64,000 nucleotides of DNA from Myxococcales bacterium. Its GTDB lineage: Bacteria; Myxococcota_A; Polyangia; Polyangiales; Ga0077539. A program made the translations under genes and the position numbers. The stretch covers positions 248,001 to 312,000 of the forward strand of contig JAEUKI010000031.1 in NCBI GenBank assembly GCA_016793325.1, written 5' to 3'. The notes below the pieces were generated by a model. It was not told where the DNA came from. It saw nothing but the letters and a program-made list of their open reading frames with translations, and searched no databases. The stretch's first letter is position 1, and every line of letters begins with the position of its first letter. Shown one piece after another: positions 33,291 to 40,792 of this stretch.

Positions 33291-35399
33291 ATGGCCAAGG
33301 CGAAGACCGGTTCGAAGAAGCCCAAGGAGCGCGTCCCCACGGACGACCCACAGGTGCTCGCGCTCGTCGAGCGCGTCGAAGCGCTCGGCGTTGCAACGAT
33401 GGACGCGCGGTATCGAAGCTGGTTGAGCGCGCCCGAGCGCCAACAAGCCCCGACGTTCGCGCTCGTGGCCGTCACGTGCGCCCAGGCGGTTCGTGGACCC
33501 GAGCTCGTCCCGCCCTTGATCGAGACGATCGCGCTCGTCGACGAGCCGCGCGTGCTCGCGGTCCTCGGGCTGCTCGTGCGCATGATCGCGGGCGACCACC
33601 GTCGATGGCTCAACGGAGCGACGTTCGACAACGCGGCGATCGTCGCGGACTCCGTGTGCCGAGCCAATCAGTCCGCCGTCGTCGCCTCGTTCGACACGCT
33701 CAGCGCGTTGGCGCGAGACCCGTCGAGCGACATTCGGGCGCAGCTCGCGTTCGTCCTGCCTTGGCTCGGCCCTCTGGCGCGCGATCGCTCGATCGAGCTC
33801 CTCCGCGCGCTCGCGGGCGATCGTGCCTCGTCGGTGCGCCGCAACGCGATCGTCGCGCTCGGGCTGCTCGGAGATCGCGCGCGGATCGACGCGCTCTTCG
33901 CAGACGAAGACGAAGGCGTCCGCGTCGCAGCGGCGATCGCAGCGACGTTCGTTCCCGAGGCCGCGATGGACGAGCGGGTCCTCTCGACGCTCGAAGCGTT
34001 GCTCGTGCGCCCGTTGGGGCCGTTCGCGACGTTTAGCTTCGCCAACGGGGACCTGAGCGGGTGGGCGATCCAGCGCTACGGGAGGCTGAGCACGCAGCTC
34101 GACGAGCGCGCGGCCGAGCGCTTCGACGCGCTGCTCTCGGGCCCGACGGGCCCATTGTTCTCGGGTGCGGCGATTCGGGCAGTGTTTTCTCAGTATGTTC
34201 GCGGCACAACACTGACGCGAACGCAGCGCGTGATCGCGTCGAAGTACCTGTCGGTCCCGACGCTCCGCACGCCCGAGTCGCTGATCGCGATGCGCGAGGT
34301 CGGGCTCACGTCGGGGCCGCAGTACGTCCCGGTCGCTTTGTTGATCGACGAGTTTCGCGACCGCGTGGGGCTGCCGCGACCGCCGCCCGAGAGCGGCCCG
34401 CTCGAGCTCGTCGCGCTGCCGGACAGCGAGCTCGCGCCCAGGTACGCGCAGCACTGGCTCGCGGACTTCGCCGTCGCGCCGATGCCCGCGCAGGCCGAGG
34501 CGATCGCGGAGGCAATCGCGCACACGATTTCAACGGAGGCGCTCGTCGAGCTGCTCGTTCGCGGCGCGCGAGACTGCGACGGAACGGACCTCCCGCGCGA
34601 GCGCACGGACGCGATCGCGTTCGATGTCCCGCTGCCCGAGGGGCTCGAGCTGCGCGATGGGAAGTACGTTGGACCTGCCGATGGATGGCCCGATCGATTT
34701 CGTGTGTGGCTCGCCGCGCGCGAGGCCGAGGGGTGGCTGCTCTCGGGCTTGTGGTGGTACGGCGTGCAGGTGCAGGCGACGCTGTTCGATCGCATCGGGC
34801 GCCAGTTCGTCCTCGACTACGGGCACGAGTGGAACAGCGGCAACCCGGACCTCGCTTCGATTCGCGCAACCCCGCGCGCGACGCACAGGCTCACGCCGCT
34901 CGTGGCCCGCGCGGCGCGAGCGCGCGACGCAGAGGCGTTCGATCGCGCGATGGCGTCGCGGCTCGACGCGTGGACGTCCAAGGGAACCATCGAGCAGTGG
35001 CTCGCCTATCGCGTGAGCCAGCTGGCGATCGAGATCTTCGCGCAGACCGGCGAGGCGCCGCCCGCTCTGTACGACCGCGCTGTGCAGTGGGCGCAGAAGA
35101 ACTGGACCTACGTGATCGCCGCGTTCGGCGCGTACGCGAGGCTCTTGCCTCCAGAGCGCCGCGAGGCCCTGGCGCTCGAGTGCGCGCGAGAGAGCACGAT
35201 GCGGTTGCCGCTCTTGGCTGCGTTTGCCAACACGCCAGCGGTGATCGAGCTTCTCACGGAGCAGTTCGCGAACGACCCGAGCGACTGGTCGAGCTACCTC
35301 CCGAAAATGCGCGAGCAGTGGGCGTGGGTCCTCGACGAAGAGGTCATCGAGAAGTTCTCGGCGGCGGTGGTTCGTCGGAGAGCGCCGAAAAGACGGTAA
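33291..35399 (+). CDS. HEAT-repeat protein, uncharacterised
   Basis: 702-residue protein with a Lys-rich N-terminus (MAKAKTGSKKPKERVP) and paired helices. RDPSSDIRAQLAFVLPWLGPLARDRSIELLRALAGDRASSVRRNAIVALGLLGDRARIDALFADEDEGVRVAAAIAATF in residues 143-221 is a clear HEAT array with conserved Asp/Arg turns. The C-terminal 280 residues are helical and less regular. It is joined to the TPR gene (11 bases) and the following membrane gene (10 bases). HEAT arrays bind proteins; the partner may be the upstream TPR protein. Function unknown. Confidence 0.75.
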   Translation: MAKAKTGSKKPKERVPTDDPQVLALVERVEALGVATMDARYRSWLSAPERQQAPTFALVAVTCAQAVRGPELVPPLIETIALVDEPRVLAVLGLLVRMIAGDHRRWLNGATFDNAAIVADSVCRANQSAVVASFDTLSALARDPSSDIRAQLAFVLPWLGPLARDRSIELLRALAGDRASSVRRNAIVALGLLGDRARIDALFADEDEGVRVAAAIAATFVPEAAMDERVLSTLEALLVRPLGPFATFSFANGDLSGWAIQRYGRLSTQLDERAAERFDALLSGPTGPLFSGAAIRAVFSQYVRGTTLTRTQRVIASKYLSVPTLRTPESLIAMREVGLTSGPQYVPVALLIDEFRDRVGLPRPPPESGPLELVALPDSELAPRYAQHWLADFAVAPMPAQAEAIAEAIAHTISTEALVELLVRGARDCDGTDLPRERTDAIAFDVPLPEGLELRDGKYVGPADGWPDRFRVWLAAREAEGWLLSGLWWYGVQVQATLFDRIGRQFVLDYGHEWNSGNPDLASIRATPRATHRLTPLVARAARARDAEAFDRAMASRLDAWTSKGTIEQWLAYRVSQLAIEIFAQTGEAPPALYDRAVQWAQKNWTYVIAAFGAYARLLPPERREALALECARESTMRLPLLAAFANTPAVIELLTEQFANDPSDWSSYLPKMREQWAWVLDEEVIEKFSAAVVRRRAPKRR

Positions 35400-35409
35400 G
35401 CTCCTGCGC

Positions 35410-35904
35410 GTGACTGGCTATCGCGTCGCCGTTGGAGAGCCCGAGCTGAGTCCATTGGCCGTAAGCGAAGAGCTCGCCGCGACGCAACGCAGGAAGCAGA
35501 TCCTGACGATGCACTTCATCGGGGTGATCGTCACCGTCGGTCTTTGGCTTCCGGGCTTGTTCGTCGCGTTCCTCATGGCTCAATCGTGGGCGACCGCCGC
35601 GGTGAAGGGCTACACCGTGCGGATCGCCGAGGGGCAGCTCTTCGTCGGAACGCGCGAGCGAAACTCGATGTTTCCGCTGGAGCGAATTCAGTCCCTCTCG
35701 ACGGCGGACGGCGTGCTCACGGTCGTTTTGCAAGGGCAAGCGCAGGGCATTCGCATCGAGGGGCTGATCGACCCGCTCGCGGCGTCGAGCGCGATCCTCC
35801 GAGCGCGCGACGAGAAGACCCGCGTCGCCAACCCGAGCGCGGCTCAGACAGCGCCGCACGAGGTCGAAGCCTCGCGCGACACACGAGGCCGAAGCGGCGC
35901 CTGA
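35410..35904 (+). CDS. Small membrane protein with PH-like soluble domain
   Basis: 164-residue protein translated from GTG 35410, ten bases after the HEAT gene stop. It has one or two hydrophobic helices (residues 33-60: MHFIGVIVTVGLWLPGLFVA), then a beta-rich part (KGYTVRIAEGQLFVG, MFPLERIQSLSTADGVLTVVLQG, QGIRIEGLIDPLAASSAIL), which resembles the bacterial PH-domain layout. A low-complexity C-terminal tail follows. No catalytic motif is visible. It converges on the VWA lipoprotein gene, with seven bases between. Confidence 0.6.
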   Translation: MTGYRVAVGEPELSPLAVSEELAATQRRKQILTMHFIGVIVTVGLWLPGLFVAFLMAQSWATAAVKGYTVRIAEGQLFVGTRERNSMFPLERIQSLSTADGVLTVVLQGQAQGIRIEGLIDPLAASSAILRARDEKTRVANPSAAQTAPHEVEASRDTRGRSGA

Positions 35905-35911
35905 CCGCGGG

Positions 35912-37537
35912 TCACTCTGTCATTCGCCTCGCGAGCTTCGCGCCGATCTCGACGAGGGCCGCGTCGAGGCTCGTCGTGCAGATGGACGTGACGTACCCGT
36001 TGCGGCACGGCGCTCCGTTGCAGAGCGGGCTCTCTTCGAAGCGCCGCGCGACCTCGGTGATGCGTCGCGACGGAAACGCCATGTACTGGCTGTTCGAGCA
36101 CGACATCGTCGGGTTGTACGTGCTCCCCGCGCGGCGACACGCCGGGACGACGTGCGAGCAGGCGGGGTCCATGTTGGCTTGTCGCATCGAGAACGGCCCG
36201 GCGGCGCCTTGCGTGCCCGAGATCGCGGTGCTCGCGTCGCGCTGCAAGAAGTTGTCGCGATCGGGCCCGGGACGGCCGAGGAGCGCGTCGTAGTCCACCA
36301 CCCCGCCGCGCGTCGGGAGCGTCAACGGAACGCCCGTGATCGCGCCGAACAACACGCGATCGGGCCGGCCGGGCTTGAGCGAGAGGAAGTCGTTGTTCCA
36401 GCGGTTGCTCGCGGTGCGCGGGGCGGTGTTGACGTAGCGATCGAGGTTCCACGTCGGGTCGCGACGATCGCCGGGCGTGTAGAGGTAGAAGCGCAAATCG
36501 GGGTTGGTCGGGTGTGCCCACGCCGCGGACGAGGTGTTGTACACGTCGAGCGCGCTGTCGCACGGCTGCCCAGACTGCGAGGAAAATCCCTGGTCGTACT
36601 CGCAGTTGCGCACCGACCCGTCCTCTTCGTCCGAGATCACGATGATCGCGAGCAGCGCGTCGTCGCGGATGAACCCAGCGTTGGGCGACATGTTGCCCGG
36701 CCGCGCGCGCGCGTCGTGAACCAAGAGCGCTCGCCACGCAGCTTCGAGCGGCTGCTCGAGGCCGCACCCGTTGATGAAGATCCCCGCGTTGCACTTGAAC
36801 CAGTCGGAGAAGGTCGAATCGTCTCGCGTCGATGCGAAGCGCTCGGGTCGGTCGCAGCTCGCGTCCGCCGTGTTCGAGCAGAACGTGATGAAGTTCGGAA
36901 ACTGGTTGATGTCCGTGGTGCACACCGGCGGCCTGAAGCCCGCGGGCGCGGTCACTGCGTTCGGCCTGCGCGGCGCCCAGGGGATGTGCGACTGCAGCGC
37001 GAATCCGTTGCGAATGGGGTTGAGCAGCCCGTGGTCGCCTCGAGAAGCGTCGTCGCAGCCGGGGATCATCGAGCCGGGCGTTCCCAAGTCCGTCGAGACG
37101 ACGCCGACGTGCATGTCGAGCAGCGGACGATTGAGCGGGACGTCGTCCACGTTGTTCGCGTCGCACGCGTGCGGCCGCGCGTCGGGGTTCGAGCGCGACC
37201 CGCACAATGGAACACGCAGCGCCTGCAAGAGCGTCTCGAACTTCAGCAGGAGCAACCGCTGCACTTCGATCATCGACCCGCTGTTGTCGATGACGAACAA
37301 CATGTCGACGCTGTTGGTCCCGGGCCCGAGCATGCCTCCATCGTCCGGCGGCGGTGGGATCGTCGCGTCGGGCGTGCTCGGCGGCACATCGGCCGTCATC
37401 GGATTCGCGTCGGGTCTGCTCGAAGGGACGTCGAGCGTCGGCGCTCCGCTGTCTCGTCCGACGACTCGTAGCGAGGTTCGGGCCCCGCACGCCGCCACCA
37501 TCGCAAAGGCCAAGATCCACGCGAAGCGAAGTCTCAT
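35912..37537 (-). CDS. VWA-domain lipoprotein
   Basis: 541-residue predicted lipoprotein: signal peptide MRLRFAWILAFAMVAACGA with lipobox VAAC (C17), Pro/Asp-rich linker, then a von Willebrand A domain from about residue 75. DMLFVIDNSGSMIEVQ is the DxSxS metal site, LLDMHVGVVSTDLGTPG follows, and DALLAIIVISDEEDGS supplies the DEED part of the MIDAS. Many Cys in the following 250 residues suggest disulfides (CTTDINQFPNFITFCSN, CSHVVPACRRAGS). Typical myxobacterial VWA lipoprotein; ligand unknown. The start (ATG 37535-37537) begins the signal peptide; the open frame upstream runs into the repeat region and is not coding. Confidence 0.88.
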   Translation of the reverse strand: MRLRFAWILAFAMVAACGARTSLRVVGRDSGAPTLDVPSSRPDANPMTADVPPSTPDATIPPPPDDGGMLGPGTNSVDMLFVIDNSGSMIEVQRLLLLKFETLLQALRVPLCGSRSNPDARPHACDANNVDDVPLNRPLLDMHVGVVSTDLGTPGSMIPGCDDASRGDHGLLNPIRNGFALQSHIPWAPRRPNAVTAPAGFRPPVCTTDINQFPNFITFCSNTADASCDRPERFASTRDDSTFSDWFKCNAGIFINGCGLEQPLEAAWRALLVHDARARPGNMSPNAGFIRDDALLAIIVISDEEDGSVRNCEYDQGFSSQSGQPCDSALDVYNTSSAAWAHPTNPDLRFYLYTPGDRRDPTWNLDRYVNTAPRTASNRWNNDFLSLKPGRPDRVLFGAITGVPLTLPTRGGVVDYDALLGRPGPDRDNFLQRDASTAISGTQGAAGPFSMRQANMDPACSHVVPACRRAGSTYNPTMSCSNSQYMAFPSRRITEVARRFEESPLCNGAPCRNGYVTSICTTSLDAALVEIGAKLARRMTE

Positions 37538-37620
37538 GAGTCCGAATGGTCGCTCACTTGGGAGCTTGTTGCGAACGCCCGAGGGCACGGAATCGTCGCA
37601 AAGAAGAAGGGGCACGGAAG

Positions 37621-37705
37621 AAGGGCCACAGAAGAAGCGGACGGATCTCGCGTTTGGAGCGTTGTCTTTTCGACGCTCCAAATGCGAGGTCCGTCCCCGC
37701 TCCCC
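37621..37705. repeat. 85-base hairpin repeat, copy 1
   Basis: Copy 1 of an 85-base direct repeat. Its core is an almost perfect hairpin with 23-base arms at 37639-37661 and 37674-37696 (start GGACGGATCTCGCGTTTGGA; two mismatches between arms) and a 12-base loop. Copy 2 begins exactly 210 bases later. Confidence 0.85.
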
Positions 37706-37740
37706 CACCATCGTGGGAGGCCTCACCCCCGCTGCCGCGC

Positions 37741-37772
37741 GCCCCTCTCCCGCGAGATCGCGGGAGAGGGGC
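37741..37772 (+). terminator. GC-rich hairpin followed by T-run
   Basis: Perfect 14-base arms (GCCCCTCTCCCGCG and its complement) around AGAT, followed on the plus strand by TTTGATTTT. It has terminator form but no plus-strand gene ends nearby, so it may instead be a mobile or REP-like palindrome placed between the two 85-base repeats. Confidence 0.5.
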
Positions 37773-37830
37773 TTTGATTTTGTGTGCATGGTAGACAGCC
37801 GTCGTCGAAGCAGGGCCAAAGCAGAAGGGG

Positions 37831-37915
37831 AAGGGCCACAGAAGAAGGGGACGGATCTCGCATTTGGGGCGTCGTCTTCTCGACGCTCCAAATGCGAGGT
37901 CCGTCCCCGCTCCCC
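37831..37915. repeat. 85-base hairpin repeat, copy 2
   Basis: Second copy of the 85-base repeat, with arms at 37849-37871 and 37884-37906. It differs from copy 1 at a few positions (for example GGGGAC for GCGGAC, ATTTGGGG for GTTTGGAG), and both arms still pair, consistent with selection or with independent insertion of a hairpin element. Confidence 0.85.
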
Positions 37916-37940
37916 GACGAGCCCCCGCTCCCCATCACTA

Positions 37941-38297
37941 CTCAGGATTGACCTCATCTCGAAGTCGGCGATCACGAGAGAGATAGCAAGGAAAATGCTT
38001 GCTGAATTGGCACCTTGGCTGCACCCAACTGAAGTTGGGAGCAGCGAGCCGTTGCTCGTGCGCCGCATGCGGCGCACTGCGTGATCCGCGGCTGAGGAGC
38101 GGCGATCGTCGTGTTCGCGCCGCGAGAATGCTGCGCGACGCAGCGTCGTTGTCCCTCGCTGCAGTGTGCGCCGCCTGCGGCGCACAGCCTTGCTTTCGCT
38201 GCCCCCAACTTCAGTTGGGGGGCAGCCGAGCGCACTGGATTGCAAATGGACTGGTCTCTCTGGTGTCCGCCGACTTCGAGATGAGGTCAATCCTGAG
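37941..38297. mobile_element. 357-base MITE-like element with 30-base perfect terminal inverted repeats
   Basis: The termini CTCAGGATTGACCTCATCTC... (37941-37970) and its exact complement (38268-38297) form 30-base inverted repeats without mismatch. Outside them, CCATCACTA (37932-37940) and CCATCGCTA (38298-38306) differ by one base, as expected of a 9-base target duplication. The right copy contains the aminotransferase stop codon TAG (38304-38306 on the minus strand). Inside are mirrored palindromes: CCCAACT-GA-AGTTGGG (38024-38039), a 20-base GC palindrome (38058-38077), a 22-base one (38165-38186) and CCCCCAACT-TC-AGTTGGGGG (38202-38221). There is no transposase frame, so it would be non-autonomous. 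Confidence 0.85.
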
Positions 38298-38303
38298 CCA
38301 TCG

Positions 38304-39512
38304 CTACCGCTGGAGCTCGCGTCGACACGCGGCTGCGATGCGCGAGAGGCCCTCGGCGAACGTCTCGGGTTCGGCCAGAAGGCTCACGACGACGCGCGCG
38401 TCGCGGTCGAAATCGAACAAGAACCCCGGCTGCACGAGCACGCCTTCGCCCAAGAATCGCTCGGCCCACGCCTCGTCGCTGAGCACCGCAGGCAGTCGAA
38501 GCACCGCGCTCCAGCCGCCCTCGCAGAACAGCACCGACGCGCCCGTCTCGGGATCCCCGTCGAGCATCGATCGCGCGCGCGTGAGGTTCTCTCGGAGCCG
38601 CGCGAGCACGCCGACGCGCGTCCGCGCACCATAGTCGAGCAGCGCGTCCGCGGCGCACTGCACGGGAGCGCTCGCCGACAAGAACGTGTCGGCCACGTGC
38701 TCGAACCGAGCCTCCGTGCTCGCCACGAGCATCTCGGGGCCCGAGAGCGCCGCCCACGCGAGCTTCATCTGCGGCAAGAGCGCGCTCTTCGAGAGCCCCG
38801 CGAGCGTCCAGCACAAGCAGCGCGACTCGAGCGCCGTCGTGCGAATTCGCTCGGGGTCGAGGGCGCCTTCGACCACGTACTCGGCGAAGACCTCGTCGAC
38901 GACGAGCGCGATCGCGTGTGCGTCGCAGAGCGACGTGATGGCCTCGAGCTCGCCCTCGGACAGGGCGTTGCCCGTCGGGTTGTTGGGCGAGACGCACACG
39001 AGCACGCGCGTTCGCTCGGTGATCGCCTCTTCGATCGCGGTCACGTCGTGCGAGTACGCTCCGTCGAAGCAGAGCGGGTAGCGCACCGCGCGCGCTCCCG
39101 TGAGGGCCGCGATGGACTCGACCAGCGGGTACCCCGGCGTCGCCACGAGCACTTCGTCCCCCGGAAGACAGTGCAACATGAATAGCTGTGCGTAGAGTTC
39201 GCTCGTGCTCGACGCGAGCCACAGCCGCTCGGGGTCCACGTCGAGCCCGTGCGCGCGCGCGTAGTGCGCGGCGACCGCGGCGCGCGCCGACGGCATCCCT
39301 TTGGGGTGCGGCTCGTACGCGAACGACCGCGGGTCTCCGAGCGCCCCTGCGATCACCGCCGCATCATCGTGCGACGGCGCGAACCCCACGCGCGTCGGGT
39401 TCGTCACCGTGAGGTCGAAGGGAACCTCCCCCGCTTCTCGCGCCGCCTCGACGGCGAGCGACCAAGGCGTTGGCGCGAAGGACGCGGCGATGCGATTCGA
39501 GGGGCGATTCAA
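38304..39512 (-). CDS. Class I/II pyridoxal-phosphate aminotransferase
   Basis: 402-residue fold-type I PLP enzyme. It has TPWSLAVEAAR and DLTVTNPTRVGF near the start, a glycine/serine PLP loop (ASSTSELYAQLF), CVSPNNPTGNALS with the conserved Asn, VVDEVFAEY with the cofactor-binding Asp, and LAGLSKSALLPQMKLAW, where the SK pair holds the Schiff-base Lys. Amino acid substrate unknown. The stop codon lies within the putative target duplication of the MITE-like element, so the insertion happened exactly at its 3' end and left the reading frame intact. It is divergent from the DUF1015 gene (24 bases between starts), which implies shared control. Confidence 0.92.
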   Translation of the reverse strand: MNRPSNRIAASFAPTPWSLAVEAAREAGEVPFDLTVTNPTRVGFAPSHDDAAVIAGALGDPRSFAYEPHPKGMPSARAAVAAHYARAHGLDVDPERLWLASSTSELYAQLFMLHCLPGDEVLVATPGYPLVESIAALTGARAVRYPLCFDGAYSHDVTAIEEAITERTRVLVCVSPNNPTGNALSEGELEAITSLCDAHAIALVVDEVFAEYVVEGALDPERIRTTALESRCLCWTLAGLSKSALLPQMKLAWAALSGPEMLVASTEARFEHVADTFLSASAPVQCAADALLDYGARTRVGVLARLRENLTRARSMLDGDPETGASVLFCEGGWSAVLRLPAVLSDEAWAERFLGEGVLVQPGFLFDFDRDARVVVSLLAEPETFAEGLSRIAAACRRELQR

Positions 39513-39536
39513 TGGTATCTACCCTCACTCATCGAG

Positions 39537-40766
39537 ATGGCAACGATCAAGCCCTTTGCTGCGCTGCGCCCGCCTGCTTCGCGGGTCGCGCTCGTCGCAG
39601 CCCCGCCGTACGACGTGATCAACGCCCGCGAAGCGCGCGCGCTCGCAGGGGACAACCGCGACAGCTACCTCTACGTCTCGCGCCCCGAGATCGCGCTCGA
39701 TCCGTCGGTGGACGAGCACGATGACAAGGTCTACGCGCAGGGCCGCGTGGCCCTCGAGGACTTCGTGGCGCGGGGCGTCCTCGTGCGCGACGCCGAGCCC
39801 GAGCTCTATGTGTACGCGCAGAAGATGGGCTCGCATCGGCAGGTGGGGCTCGTCGCGTGCGCGAGCGTCGCCGAGTACGACGACGCGACGATCAAGCGCC
39901 ACGAGAACACGCGCGCGGACAAAGAGGACGACCGCACGCGGCACATCGACGAGCTCTCGGCCCACGACGAGCCGGTGTTTCTCACGTATCGCGCGGACGC
40001 GCTCATCGACGCGACGATCGCGAAGGTCGAGCGCACACAGCCCGTCTACGATTTCGCGACGGCCGACGGCGTCGAGCACACGCTGTGGATCGCGCCGCGC
40101 GACGAACGAGCGGCGCTCGTGCGCGCCTTCGCCGAGCGCATCCCGGTGATGTACATCGCGGACGGGCACCATCGAAGCGCCGCGGCCTCGCGCGTTCACA
40201 AGCTCCGCAAGGAGCGAGGAGAGACGCAGGGAGAGCACGACGTGTATCTGGCGGTGCTGTTTCCGCACGATCAGATGCAGATCCTCCCGTACAATCGGCT
40301 GGTCAAATCGCTGGGTGAAGAGCGCTCGGCCGAGGCCACGCTCGCGGCGCTCCGCGCGGTGATGGACGTCGTCGAGACCGACGCGCCCGCGCCGAGCGAG
40401 CCCAAGTCCGTGGGGCTCTACGTCGGCGGCCGCTGGTACCGCGGCTCGTTTCGCCCCGGCAGTTGGAACGCCTCCGACCCGGTCGCCTCCCTCGACTGCT
40501 CGATCGTGCAAGCGCAGATCCTCGCGCCGCTCTTCTCCGTCACGGACCCGCGAAAAGACAAGCACGTTGATTTCGTGGGCGGCATCCGCGGCGCGAGAGA
40601 GCTCGAGAAGCGCTGCGCCGAAGAGCGCTGGGCGCTGGCGATCCACATGTACCCCACGCGGATCGAAGAGCTCCTCGCCGTGAGCGACGCGGGGCTGCTC
40701 ATGCCTCCCAAGAGCACCTGGTTCGAGCCCAAGCTCCGAAGCGGCCTCTTCGTGCACGCGTTTTGA
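39537..40766 (+). CDS. DUF1015 family protein
   Basis: 409-residue protein matching DUF1015: PFAALRPPASRVALVAAPPYDVI at the start, then SYLYVSRPEI, IKRHENTRADKEDDRTRHIDEL (the best-known block), PVFLTYRADALID, YIADGHHRSAAASRVH, FPHDQMQILPYNRLVK and the closing MPPKSTWFEPKLRSGLFVH. The family has no settled activity; it is often found near serine or other amino acid metabolism. Here it is divergent from an aminotransferase gene with a 24-base gap, which fits an amino-acid role. ATG 39537 is chosen because it starts the conserved PF/PP pattern; a longer frame upstream overlaps the aminotransferase gene. Confidence 0.92.
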   Translation: MATIKPFAALRPPASRVALVAAPPYDVINAREARALAGDNRDSYLYVSRPEIALDPSVDEHDDKVYAQGRVALEDFVARGVLVRDAEPELYVYAQKMGSHRQVGLVACASVAEYDDATIKRHENTRADKEDDRTRHIDELSAHDEPVFLTYRADALIDATIAKVERTQPVYDFATADGVEHTLWIAPRDERAALVRAFAERIPVMYIADGHHRSAAASRVHKLRKERGETQGEHDVYLAVLFPHDQMQILPYNRLVKSLGEERSAEATLAALRAVMDVVETDAPAPSEPKSVGLYVGGRWYRGSFRPGSWNASDPVASLDCSIVQAQILAPLFSVTDPRKDKHVDFVGGIRGARELEKRCAEERWALAIHMYPTRIEELLAVSDAGLLMPPKSTWFEPKLRSGLFVHAF

Positions 40767-40792
40767 GCGCGCGACTGCGGTAACGTGCTCGT

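Larger units (their letters stand above)
37538..38303. other. 766-base intergenic region rich in repeats
   Basis: No gene-like frame is present. From left to right it holds hairpin repeat copy 1 (37621-37705), a strong GC hairpin (37741-37772), repeat copy 2 (37831-37915), then the 357-base MITE-like element (37941-38297). It separates the VWA lipoprotein gene (starts 37537) from the aminotransferase gene (stops 38304), both on the minus strand, so any promoter for the VWA gene must lie in the leftmost 80-100 bases. Confidence 0.85.

Noticed and set aside
37741..37772. Terminator of a plus-strand gene
   Set aside because: No plus-strand gene ends within 1.8 kb upstream; the hairpin is more likely part of the repeat cluster, so it is listed only with moderate confidence.
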